Origin: Limnoperna fortunei | Taxonomy: Eukaryota; Mollusca; Bivalvia; Mytilida; Modiolidae | NCBI GenBank assembly: GCA_944474755.1 | Contig: OX104111.1 | Coordinates: forward strand, 99,056,805-99,120,804 | DNA length: 64,000 nucleotides | Direction: 5' to 3' | In this document: positions 11,766 through 22,426 of the stretch, in pieces | Layout of the letters: the number at the start of each line of letters is the position of its first letter | How positions within the stretch are numbered: the first letter of the stretch is position 1 | Notes under the pieces: model-generated | What the model saw: the letters and a program-made list of their open reading frames with translations, nothing else | Database searches by the model: none | What the model was told of the DNA's origin: nothing | Position numbers and translations under genes: made by a program

Positions 11766-14300
11766 ATACCCCGCCACACGAAGTGGCGAGGTATTCTTTT
11801 ATACCCTCCGTTTCGTTCGTAGTCCGTCCGTCCCCCAACGGTTTCCAGATAATAACTTGAAAACGCGTCAACGGATTTGAATGATATTTTGCACAGCTAT
11901 TTAGAACAATAAAATAAATGTCAAGTTCAATTTTCAGGATGATCCGAAAAATATTAGTTATAGTTTTGCCACTTTAAAAATTTTACAATGCTGAAATTTA
12001 CTGGTCTAAGAAAAATAACTCATTTCTCTCTCTCATATATAATATGTATATAAATATATTATTCCCAACGGGGTCAACGGACTTGAATCCTATTTTACCC
12101 TCCGTTTTGTTCGATTTCTGTCCGTCGGTCTGTCCGTCCCCCGAAGGTTTCCAGATGATAACTTGAAAACTCATCAACTGATTTGAATGATATTTTGCAG
12201 AGCTATTAAGAACAATAAAATAAAGGTCAAGTTCAGTTTTAAGGATGATCCAAAAAATAGTAATTATAGTTTTGCCACTTAAAAAATTTTCTGGTCTAAC
12301 ACTTGATTATTTTGTTTGTAATGCACTTGGTAGGTATCCCTAGTGCTGGTTTTGGCTTTCATTTTTGCATGTCTTCCTCTTTAAGTACCAATCTTTTAAT
12401 ATTTGTGTATCTATCCCCTCTGATTGTCTGAATTTAGATGCTTCTGATGATAGGTTACTCATTGAAATATGCATCTTCAGTAAAGCTTGATTACCTTTTG
12501 CATAACCAACTATGATAGTTTTTTTATTCCATGACTGAATGAAAATTTTATTTCCAGTCCAAAAGTTAAATGATTTTAATATATGGTGTTTACAGCATTG
12601 TTGCTCAGAAACTGAATTTATTTTATTAGTTTTTATTGTCTCGCCTGCGACGAAAGTCGCTGGAGGCGAGACATATGTATGGGAATGCAGCGGCGGCGTA
12701 AACACTTGACATCTTGCTTCATATATTTGTAAGCCCAAGCCCTAGGTCCACCAAATTTGGTACAGAGGTAGCTTATGATGAGTACTTGCCAGTCAGTCAC
12801 CTGTCACTTGACCTTGACCTCAATTTCACGGTCCAGCGACTACGTTAAAGTTTTTGGGTTACGGCAGTTCCTCTGTAACTACGCATAGTAGGATGACAAT
12901 ATTTGGTGTATAGGTTGCTGATGACTAGTACATGACTGTCTGGTAGGTGTCACCTGACCTTGACCTCAATTTCACGGTCCAGCGACTATGTTAAAGTTTT
13001 TGGGTTACGACAGTTCCTCTGTAACCACGCATGGTAGGATGACTATATTTGGTATATAGGTTGCTGATGACTAGTACATGACTGTCTGGTAGGTGTCACC
13101 TGACCTTGACCTCAATTTCACGGTCCAGCGACTACGTTAAAGTTTTTGGGTTACGGCAGTTCCTCTGTAACTACGCAAAGTAGGATGACAATATTTGGTG
13201 TATAGGTTGCTGATGACTAGTACATGACTGTCTGGTAGGTGTCACCTGACCTTGACCTCAATTTCACGGTCCAGCGACTACGTTAAAGTTTTTGGGTTAC
13301 GACAGTTCCTCTGTAACCACGCATGGTAGGATGACAATATTTGGTATATAGGTTGCTGATGACTAGTACATGACTGTCTGGTAGGTGTCACCTGACCTTG
13401 ACCTCAATTTCACGGTCCAGCGACTACGTTAAAGTTTTTGGGTTACGACAGTTCCTCTGTAACCACGCATGGTAGGATGACAATATTTGGTATATAGGTT
13501 GCTGATGACTAGTACATGACTGTCTGGTAGGTGTCACCTGACCTTGACCTCAATTTCACGGTCCAGTGACTACGTTAAAGTTTTTGGGTTGCGACAGTTC
13601 CTCTGTTACCACGCATGGTAGGATGACAATATTTGGTATATAGGTTGCTGATGACTAGTACATGACTGTCTGGTAGGTGTCAACTGACCTTTGACCTCAA
13701 TTTCACGATCCAGCGACTATGTTAAAGTTTTTGTGTTACTGCAGTTTCTCTGTAACTATGCATGGTAGGATGACAATATTTGGTATATAGGTTGCTGATG
13801 AATAGTACATGACTGTCTGGTAGGTGCCACGTGACCTTGACCTCAATTTCACGGTCCATTGACTACGTTAAAGTTTTTAGGTTACTGCTGTTCCCCTGTT
13901 ACCAAGCATGGTAGGATGACAATATTTGGTATATAGGTTGCTGATGAATAGTACATGATTGTCTGGTAGGTGTCACCTGACCTTGACCTCAATTTCACGG
14001 TTCAGCAACTACGTTAAAGTTTTTGTATTAGGACAGGTCCTCTGCAACTATGCATAGTATGGTGACAATATTTGGTATACAGGCCGCTGCTCATAATTAA
14101 TGCTACTTACATAATGCTTATGATGAAATTTATTTTTGTTAACTGATGCGGAATTCAGGCGAGACGTTTTTCTGTGTCTACACTTGTTATATAATCATAG
14201 CGTGCAGATCGCAATAACAAACTTTTAAATATATATTTATTTATAACTTTAATGGCAAATGTGGTGGCGGGGTATCATTTAATGTCCCATTAGATGCCCT
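11766..14300 (+). mobile_element. hairpin-headed element family A, copy 1, interrupted by family B
   Basis: The 5' arm ATACCCCGCCAC (11766-11777) is followed by the adjacent arm GTGGCGAGGTAT (11783-11794, one mismatch). The distant 3' arm GTGGCGGGGTAT (14264-14275) is perfectly complementary to the 5' arm. A weak hairpin around AATGTCCCATT (14277-14297) follows. Internally a ~294-bp unit is repeated (CCCTCCGTTT at 11804 and 12098). A family B element occupies 12637-14187. The layout resembles non-autonomous Helentron-like (HINE) elements; that class is an inference. No coding capacity is seen. Confidence 0.65.
12637..14187 (+). mobile_element. hairpin-headed element family B, copy 1
   Basis: The head hairpin GTCTCGCCTGCGAC / GTCGCTGGAGGCGAGAC starts at 12638, followed by a GCGGCGGCG stretch. 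The body is about eight copies of a 146-bp unit (contains TGACTGTCTGGTAGGTGTCA). The 3' end has CAGGCGAGAC (14156-14165), perfectly complementary to the first ten bases of the head, then the small hairpin GTGTCTACAC (14174-14183) and CACTTGT. It is nested inside family A. No target duplication is seen; it sits after a T-run. Confidence 0.75.
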
Positions 14301-15121
14301 ATTTTTTAAAAGATTAATAGACTTTGTAATTATTGTAATATGACTAAATGACTATGGCAAGCTTTTTGGATGTTGTTATGTATGAAATCGGGGGAAAATA
14401 GAATTATGTTTATAAAAGATCAATTTCTTTAAAATAAAGATTAAATTATTTCCAATTGGCAAACACAAAGTTTGACTGCATCTCTGTCCATAAGGTCATT
14501 CACGTATTGACAAGTTAGACAGGAAATACTGTATAAACAATCCTTATAGTGTTTCAGATAAATTTAGACACATGGAGTAATGAAGCAGAATTGCGAGGCT
14601 TAATTTTTATATTATAGGTTGATAGAATTATTCTCAATTATAAAAACATAGCAAAAATTTACAGTAGTATAATGCACTGTCAGTTGTCTATTTTTATACA
14701 CCGGTAAAACTGGTCAAATGGGAACACCCATAGCGGCGGGCAGGCAGAGTCTACAGCGATGTCCGCTCTCTAACTCTAACAGTTGTCAGATTTTCATAAA
14801 ACGTGGGGAAAATGTTTATGGGCATAATATCTCGACCAAGTTCGATAACTAGCCAAATTGCTTCAGCCACTTCCAATTTATGGTCCTTTATTTATACAAA
14901 AAATGGCAAATTTTCGATGGGCATATTTTGTAGCACTGTGGCACTTGTTTACAATAGGTTACTTCGGATAACATTAATCGATTCTTAAATATCTCCTTCT
15001 TTATCAGTTAACTCTAGCAAACTATATCTATTAGAACCTTATGTAAACTAAACATTGTAGTTCTGTTTTTAGTAAACCTGTCTAAGTCAAACAGATGTCT
15101 TAATTATCTTTGGTTTGACAG
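14301..15121. other. intron with a possible dispersed repeat
   Basis: Mostly AT-rich intron. The stretch at about 14695-14995 (ACACCGGTAAAACTGGTC, then a region with GCGGCGGGCAGGCAG) has the look of another dispersed repeat, but no second copy is in the window. It ends just before the coiled-coil exon at 15122. Confidence 0.35.
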
Positions 15122-15220
15122 GCTGGAGATTCTACAGATGAACTTAAAGATGTAAAAGTTGAGATTGAGAGACTGAAATCGGATCTACATAAGGCACTAC
15201 TTAGTCAGGAAAAAGTTTTG
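15122..15220 (+). CDS. STK31: STK31-like gene, second coiled-coil exon
   Basis: Acceptor TTTGACAG and donor GTATGT bound 33 codons in phase 0, residues 121-153. The sequence, from AGDSTDELKDVKVEIERLKS to LLSQEKVL, continues the heptad-like pattern of the previous exon and resembles it (xELxxVKxxIxxLKSxLxxK), as if a coiled-coil unit had been duplicated. It sits between a dispersed repeat ending near 15.0 kb and a poly-C tract at 15.44 kb. Confidence 0.7.
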
Positions 15221-16553
15221 GTATGTATTTATATTGACATAACATGTCAACCATTAAGGTTTTGGTGGCATTGTTCCTAGATTACCATGGTTGTTATCGG
15301 TTTAGGATTTGGGTCCGATTGTTACGCTTTTGATTTTTCTTATTATAATTTTCTAAAAGACGCTTGTTATTATGTTAGAAACCCTTTAATATTAAGTACT
15401 GACAAAAATGCAATTGCAGCATGTTAAGAAATGGCAACCCCCCCCCCCCCCCAATCCCCCTCCCCCAAACAACAACAACATAAATGTTAACAAAAACAAC
15501 ACACAGATTGTTAATTAGAATATGTTGTTGTTAATACAGGTAAAGTGTTTAAGTTACCGTAAAATGCTGTGTATAGTCAGCATTTACGTATTGTCTGCGC
15601 CCCTTTCTTGGACCAGAAAATTGCGGAAAAATTCTTACATGTACGATCCGCACATACAAGTTTTCACAAATCGTCTCAAGATGAAGACATCCAAGTCCAA
15701 CTTGGCCATTCTTCTCAACAAGTTTTTACTTTAATATGTAATGTATTCTTTTTTTAAATATCATTTATGTTTATACTTTTATTAATTTCTAGTGATTGTA
15801 TTAAATTAAATAAAAAATAGAGCATTCTTGTACCGTCTATTTTGATCGTTGTTAAAACGGATAGTCACACATTTCGAAACCAAAACAATTTGTCAACTTT
15901 GATTCATTAATCAAAACAAAGAAAACAAAAAGATTACACATTTTATTTTAATCCCTGAATGATTGCAATCAAAACATCGATCTTCAAACACTTGAGGTTA
16001 CATAACGACGCCATTTGCATTTTACGCAATACAGGTTACACATCTACTAGTTTCGTATGTTTTAATTTGTATTCGTCCTATATATTTAATATAATATTAC
16101 TAAAGATAATTTAAGTAAAAATTAATATCAAAACAACGAATACAAATGGAAGTTTGTAAAAGAATAATGTAATAGTACGAAAATACCGCATATGATAATA
16201 CAACAAAATGGCGACCGCCATTGACAACAATCAACAGGGCGAAAAAAACTCTATGAAGTCGGTATTTATGTATAATCCGCACCATTCCTTTCAAACTAAA
16301 ATTAAAAGAAAAAGACTGCGGACAATACGACCCTAATTAGGGTAACTATTTATAACTCACAGTCATGTTTGGTTTTTTAAAAATCGGCCAAATGGGGCAT
16401 AACACCCATGACTCCCTTGCACACTCAGATATGTTGGCATGTATGCAATGGGGTATGTTAATATTCCTTTATCTACTTTAACTGCTATTAAAAATATTCA
16501 TTTATTACTGTTCAAATATTTTTGATTTCAATCTTTAAAATATATTTAATATA
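15221..16553. other. intron with poly-C tract
   Basis: Holds a run of 15 C at 15438-15452 followed by C-rich and AAC repeats. A region at 15540-16320 has inward-looking GTCCGCAnnATAC-type motifs that may be a degraded repeat. The overlapping frames at 15522-15757 are not conserved-looking. Confidence 0.4.
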
Positions 16554-16555
16554 TA

Positions 16556-18144
16556 CAGTCCGCCAAAAGTTAAGCATCACCTAAATATTTTCTTAAATAA
16601 TTTTGTTGCAAAACAATTCATTCAGCATCTGATGCATTTATGCAATGCTTTCAAACAATACCTTTATAAAACATACAGGTATGATGTCAAAAATTAGAGT
16701 TTTAAAGTGTAAATACCGGTTTCAAAAACTGGTCTCGCTTTAACTTAACAGACTGACTTTAAATCAAATAGCCTTGTTCGATTGCACGTGGATATTCTGG
16801 TTAGTTATTATCTTTTAAAGACTTTACAACATGGTAAGATAAAAATTAAGGAATTGCCGAACGCTGGCAAGCAATTGGAATGAAAAATGCTGGAATGAGT
16901 AACTGCCAAATAGCAGCTAATTTTGGGGTGAACAACTCTATTATTAGCAGACTTGTTGCGAGGCATAGACAGACAGGGTCAATCGAGAACCACCCAAGAT
17001 CTGGAAGACCCCGTAAAACAACCCCTAGAGAAGACAGATTCCTTGCTCGTCAAGCCAGATTGCACCCCTTTTCAACAGCAGGCCAGTTACGAGGAATGTG
17101 GCCTACTGGTGGTCAAATCATTGACAATAGTTATTCTGAGCTTCACTGATCTCGTTTACGTGTCCGCAGGCCTTTGAAACGACCAGAACTGACAAGAAGG
17201 CACCGCCAAGCACAAATGGAGTGGGCAAGACATCATCGAGACGTATTCATTGGGCAGATGAAAGCAGCTTTCTGTTGAAGCCTTTTGACGGTCGGATACG
17301 TGTTTAGCGGCAAAGGAATACAGCTTTGGATACAAACCATATTGTAGGAACAACTGCATTCGGTTGTGGCGGCGTTACCATACGGGGATGCTTTTCACAT
17401 GACTGCAAGCTCCCTTTACAGATTCTCAACGGTACATTGAAGGGTCTGAAATACCGCGATGACATCTTGGATGGCCACGTTAGGCCACTATTTGACAACC
17501 ATGCTCTTACAGACAGACCAATGTTTCAAGACGACAATGATCGAGCCTGTGTTGTAAGGGACTTTATTGAAACAGAAGCCATTGACACACTTCCATGGCC
17601 AGCCATGTATCCGATTGCGCATGTGTGGGACTTTATCGGGCGAAACATCATTCAAAGGAAACCCAAGATGCCGAAAAGGTTCGAGAATTAGAAGTCACTC
17701 TTGTGGAAGAATGGCAGAGATTTCCACAGTACAGACTTGGGCGTTTGGTTGCTGGAATGAGGCGGGGTGTTAAACATTTACACTGGAAGCGTGGAGGTTA
17801 TAACCGATATTGATGGAAAATACACCAAACGACAGTCCATTTGATACTGTTTCACTTCAGGACTTGTTGAATGACTAATTTTGTAAACAATGAAAAATTT
17901 TGTGTCAAACTAAAACTTAAAATCACCTATTGTTTTGTTGGTTTTTTTGGTCTATTTTTGTGATCATTATTAGACCACTAGAATTTAATTTTACAATTCG
18001 AGGATTTAAATAAAGAATTTTACAGGTTCAAATTTTATTAATGATATATACATTTTCATACAAATTAAACATTTTCTCATTTGTTTGTTATTGAAAAAAC
18101 ATTAGATCCACAAAAATAAGTGATGCTTAACTTATGCCAGACTG
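16556..18144 (+). mobile_element. Tc1/mariner-type transposon, dead copy
   Basis: A 1589-bp element flanked by TA (16554-16555 and 18145-18146). The inverted ends begin CAGTCCGCCAAAAGTTAAGC on the left and CAGTCTGGCATAAGTTAAGC on the right (after complementing), matching at 22 of the first 25 bases and ending in ATCAC. It contains one transposase relic on the same strand. Length, TA duplication and transposase type all fit Tc1. Confidence 0.9.
16831..17813 (+). pseudogene. Tc1-like transposase, frameshifted and catalytically broken
   Basis: The relic reads in order: a helix-turn-helix (GMSNCQIAANFGVNNSIISR, from 16895), a GRPR-like hook (SGRPRKTTPRED), then after frameshifts WADESSFLL with the first catalytic aspartate (about 17258). 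Next comes GTTAFGCGGVTIRGCFS and the second aspartate in FQDDND (about 17524-17541). The region that should read PDxNPIExxW is shortened and reads YPIAHVWDFIGR, so the third acidic residue is alanine. The C-terminus (EEWQRFPQYRLGRL...GGYNRY) lies in another frame up to 17813. At least three frame changes and the lost DDE residue mean no activity. The family normally has ~340 residues. Confidence 0.88.
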
Positions 18145-18239
18145 TATATATTATATTTGGTCTTTATGTGTGGTATTATCCCATCTTACTCTACTAGCTT
18201 GAAAAAGGTCCTTCTTACCTCACCGCCAAGACGTTGATG

Positions 18240-19301
18240 ACATGGAGGCCAATTTTCTGCAAAAAGGCCGACAAGATCGAGCTCAAATTTCTGCAATTCT
18301 TCAGGCATGTCATGGTGACCTGTGTATGAAGGCTGATATGATCGAGCTTGACTTTCTGCAATTCTTCAGGCATGTTATAGTGACCTGTGCATGAAGGCTG
18401 GTAAGATCGAGCTCAACTTTCTGCAATTCTTCAGGCATGTCATAGTGACCTGTGCCTGAAGGCTGATAAGATCTAGCTTGACTAAATGCAATTCTTCAGG
18501 CATGTCATAGTGACCTGTGCTTGTAGGCTGATAAGATCTAGCTTGACTAAATGCAATTCTTCAGGCATGTCATAGTGACCTGTGCTTGAAGGCTGATAAG
18601 ATCTAGCTTGACTGCCCCGTGCGGGATCCGGGTGGCTAAAAGAATAGACCGCAGTCGCGCTAGCTTGTCGTAAAAGGCGACTAAATAGCGCCCAGTACCC
18701 TGACCGGCGTGTCAGGTCGGTTTGCCTAAAGACCGACTGGGATGTGTGCCCCAGGTGGTTGAATGGGGTACCCCTGGCAAGCTGGGGTTGTCAGGCCATA
18801 ATACGGACAACCTGACCGCAAACCATATTAGTGAACCGTGTTGAGAAAAATGCCACGTTCCTCACACGTTAAAGAACGCTGCTGTAGTATTCGCTATGAG
18901 TAGGGATTTCGATCCCGCTACAGGAGGCTAAATTGCCCGACCCTATCCATCCTCCCATTTGCCAGTGGCAATCTAAAATCCGTTACCCCTATTTTTCCTT
19001 GTGTCCCTTCCCATTTTCATTCATCATCATTTCATGTTCATTTTATCATCCATTTCATGTTCATCGCCTGAATATAGCTGAAATATTGCTGCTCGGGCGT
19101 TAAACACCATTAATCAATCAATCATCTAGCTTGACTAAATGCAATTCTTCAGGCATGTCATAGTGACCTGTGCTTGAAGGCTGATAAGATCTAGCTTGAC
19201 TAAATGCAATTCTTCAGGCATGCCATAGTGACCTGTGCTTGAAGGCTGATAAGATCTAGCTTGACTAAATGCAATTCTTCAGGCATGTCATAGTGACCTG
19301 T
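18240..19301. repeat. 65-bp minisatellite, interrupted by a SINE-like insertion
   Basis: Eight 65-bp units (TTCTTCAGGCATGTCATAGT then GACCTGTGCTTGAAGGCTGA) start at 18295, 18360, 18425, 18490, 18555, 19143, 19208 and 19273. A shorter degenerate unit precedes them. The gap between the fifth and sixth units is exactly 65 + 523 bp, accounting for a 510-bp insertion and its 13-bp duplication. Confidence 0.93.
18614..19123 (+). mobile_element. 510-bp SINE-like retroelement with perfect 13-bp target duplication
   Basis: Starts GCCCCGTGCGGGATCC and ends GGGCGTTAAACACCATTAAT followed by repeated CAAT. It is flanked by ATCTAGCTTGACT at 18601-18613 and 19124-19136, identical copies of one stretch of the host minisatellite unit. 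The tail is of a type I associate with molluscan SINEs. There is no coding frame. The head is not an obvious tRNA, though GATTTCGATCCCGC near 18908 has a T-arm look. Perfect duplications suggest recent insertion. Confidence 0.85.
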
Positions 19302-20600
19302 TATTTGGGGTACACATATTAACTTTTGTGCTTCAGCAAGGATAAAGAAGGTGAAGATTAACATCCACTAATGATAAATGAAAAATTGTGGATGGATGCT
19401 TAACATCCAGGGAGAGGTATTTCAGCTATATTCAGTATGAATGTGCAATAAACAAGTTTAAATAAATTGTCATTGAAGATAACAAAAGATAAAATAAAAT
19501 TTAATATGTGTGTTATAATTGACATCCTTATGGAGAAATAAAATTGTTTCAGGTAGCAAAGGTATAAAGAAAATTATAATTATAGAAAAAAATGTCATAC
19601 ACAGTAATTATTTGGTTTGTCAGTTGGTTCAGACAATTGTTTGATGCAAACTGATTAGAAAGAATATGCAGTTAAAGGGGGTGGGGGTGGTTATCTATAG
19701 TGATGGGGGGGGTCCTTCCATCTGTTACTACACCTGGACTTTGATTAGAAATAGAATGAAACTTACATAGTGTCATTGTGCACCTTTATTTAACATTTTG
19801 ATCATCATGATATTTGGGATTTGCCATAGTTTAAAATAACATTGACTGCCATTCTTTAACATAAAGGGTACTTATTTTGTGTAATCAACTCCTACAGTTT
19901 TCTACCCAGATGTTTTGATAATTGGGAAATGGGGGTATCGATTAGATAGCTTTGCTCACAGTTTTTCTAGTTAAAAATTCCATCAGTATTGAAAAATGTC
20001 TGGAAATTCTAGTGTGTTGCATCAAATAATAACTAAATGACAGTTCATTTATTGTTGATGTTTATAAAGTTTTATTTTTTGTGTCCTTTAGTATTCAGAG
20101 TTTAGACATATTTATAAAATACTTTGTATTGTTATTTCCATTTGCGACTGTTTAGACAGTGACCACGTAATTTGTGTTACAAGTATAAACAAATGGTATA
20201 GATTTAATATACATGTATGTGAAATTATTTGGAAATATCGCAAAGAAAAACACGGGAATTCAAATTAATTGTCAAAGACAATAATTATCATTTTTCATTC
20301 ATTGTATAGAAAATTTAATAATTTAGTTAGAAGAGTTTGTTTTAATTCAGATCTATTTTAAGCTCATTTACTTATTTCTGGTACTTGTCACAGGGTACTA
20401 TTCTTGAATTTCAAATGGTTTTTTTTAAAGATGTTTGTGATATATATTGTTTGTTTGTTTATTTGAATTGGGTTTAACAACACTTCAGCTACAGGAATAT
20501 CATGGCAGTTTTTATGGGGTGGAGAAATTCGAAGTTACTAGTGAAAAACGGGAATACTTGCAAACCATGTCTTTATATATGTAATATGTTTAATTTGTAG
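19302..20600. other. intron with one dispersed repeat
   Basis: Contains the second copy (19690-19990) of the repeat at 11051-11345, with a G-rich stretch at 19676-19712. The motif GTGTAATCAACTCCTACAG at 19879 recurs near 56371. No exon was recognised until 20601. Confidence 0.5.
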
Positions 20601-20681
20601 TTGAGTTTAGCCAAAGCAACCTCAGACCATTTTCCAGAGTTGTTCTATCAGTTTGAAGATTTGGGTATAAAATCACTGCTG
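20601..20681 (+). CDS. STK31: STK31-like gene, linker exon before the kinase-like domain
   Basis: Acceptor ATTTGTAG and donor GTAAGA bound 27 codons in phase 0, residues 154-180 (LSLAKATSDHFPELFYQFED then LGIKSLL). The HFPEL...LGIKSLL pattern resembles the linker before the kinase-like domain in STK31. An exon encoding the start of the kinase N-lobe, including the glycine-loop region, would be expected between this exon and the one at 25352. I could not find a convincing one in the 4.7-kb gap, which contains a Tigger transposon. Confidence 0.62.
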
Positions 20682-22424
20682 GTAAGAGGATTTACATATT
20701 GTATGACATTCCATTTTTAATGTAACCTTTAAAAACAATAGTTGCTTATGTAGTATAATTTTAGTATTTGTGCCTCGAATATACCAAATATATTAAAGTG
20801 TCTTGTGAGCTGTTCTTTTGGCCTTACATTTTTTTTAACATTTCAGTCTTCATCGCCAAAAATAACTACTTGTCCAATTCAAACCAAACTTGACAGTAAT
20901 GTTCATCAGGTTTTACTTGACACTGTTTGGGGTTTTTGGATGTGGTCGAGTATTTCATATTGCTGAAAAGGCTCTTTATTCTTTCTGATAGGCAAAAATG
21001 TATATCTTCATTTAACAAACTGCTTTTTTGATCAAATTGTGATACTACAGAAATGTGCCTTAAATGGTCATCTTTAGAGTTTAATGCCAAGTTAAATCTA
21101 GCTGTTACCAATAAACATAGAACCCTCAGTGAAATCAGATTAACAGCTGTTAAGAAACCATCTTACATATTTTAACCATTTGGTGTTGTGGTGTTTCGCT
21201 ATAAATTTTGAGTTTTTGGTCCCAATCCTCAATCAAGCATGGTGACCACTGTCGAATATTTATGGGAAAATGATACAAACAAGCTGCTCTTCTCAGAAAC
21301 CATTCAACACATTTTAACCTAATTATACAGAAATGATGTTATGGTAGTTCTCTACAAATTTGATTTTGGTGCATATTGTAGACTTTAGGGTCCATGTGGA
21401 AAAAATTTGCAGGAAAGTCCATGTCCACTATAAAGTTGTCTATATATGAGCATTGTGTCTTTACACAGTAGAACTGACCTGTATCATTTTAAGCTGCGGC
21501 CGGAACTTAATAGCATCTGTCGACGGGTATTGATGTATCATTGCTTTTGCTGGCTACCTCAAAAGATAGGAATTTTAAATATTTTAAACATACCTGTGTA
21601 CAAGAATAAAAAATGATTATTACCTTACACACTGCCAAAACTTTGGACGGTTGTATATCGTATCTGACGGGCTTTCCTCGTATCCTTTTCAGTATTATTG
21701 CTTGTCAAAAATGTACTTGTATCAACATGGCACAAAACTTAAATATTAAGTTATTAAGTAAAGTAAAACTTATACCTGAACAATATTAAATTTGGAACTA
21801 AATATTCTTTCATTGGCAGATTAAGCAAAAATAGTGTATTTGTTAGGCAACATGTTTTTAACATGGAAAAGAAATTAAGTGTCCTTTTTTTTCACACCAA
21901 AAGATGGTAGTCAAGGTCACATTATTAATAGTCCAGGTCACATTCAAGCTATGCACCATTAATATTGTAGCTTTATAATGGATTAGTGTCCACTGGTAGA
22001 GAACTAGAACATTACACACTATCACAGACGTGGATAGAAGGCATGTGGTCATCACTGTTTGCCGGAGAACCAGTGTACTTGCAGGCAAGTTCCTCATAGT
22101 GGTGGTATTACACACACATACAAAATTCATGTCTCCTTTATTTGTTCAAAATGATGTGGAAAGATGGTACCTGCACCAATTTGTAAAATTAAGATAAGAT
22201 TAATTCATTGTGATCTGTATGAAAATAATATTTTCATACTTTAATAAAAAAAATTTGTATTGTCACTAGAAAATGAGGGAATATTGCGTTTATTCAAGCA
22301 GGTGGCAATCTGAGGAAAACACTTAACAAGCTTGCTGTGAAAATCTTTAACATGCATAGAGCTTTGCTCATAGAAGTTTTACCGCACAGGCTGGTGCGGT
22401 CTATACTACAAGTAAAATAGGAAT
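20682..22424. other. intron with a degraded family C-like repeat
   Basis: From about 20845 to 21450 the text follows the family C body loosely (CTTGTCCAATTCAAACCAAA, CTTGACAGTAATGTTCATCA). Hairpin ACCGCAC...GTGCGGT is at 22381-22400. The expected exon for the kinase N-lobe start was not found. Minus-strand frames at 20866-21111 and 21858-22130 look like chance. Confidence 0.45.
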
Positions 22425-22426
22425 TA

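Noticed and set aside
12340..12738. 132-codon minus-strand frame as a gene
   Set aside because: Its start lies in the head of a family B element; only part is non-repetitive and no domain is recognisable.
21858..22130. 90-codon minus-strand frame
   Set aside because: Low-complexity composition with no conserved motif or splice support.
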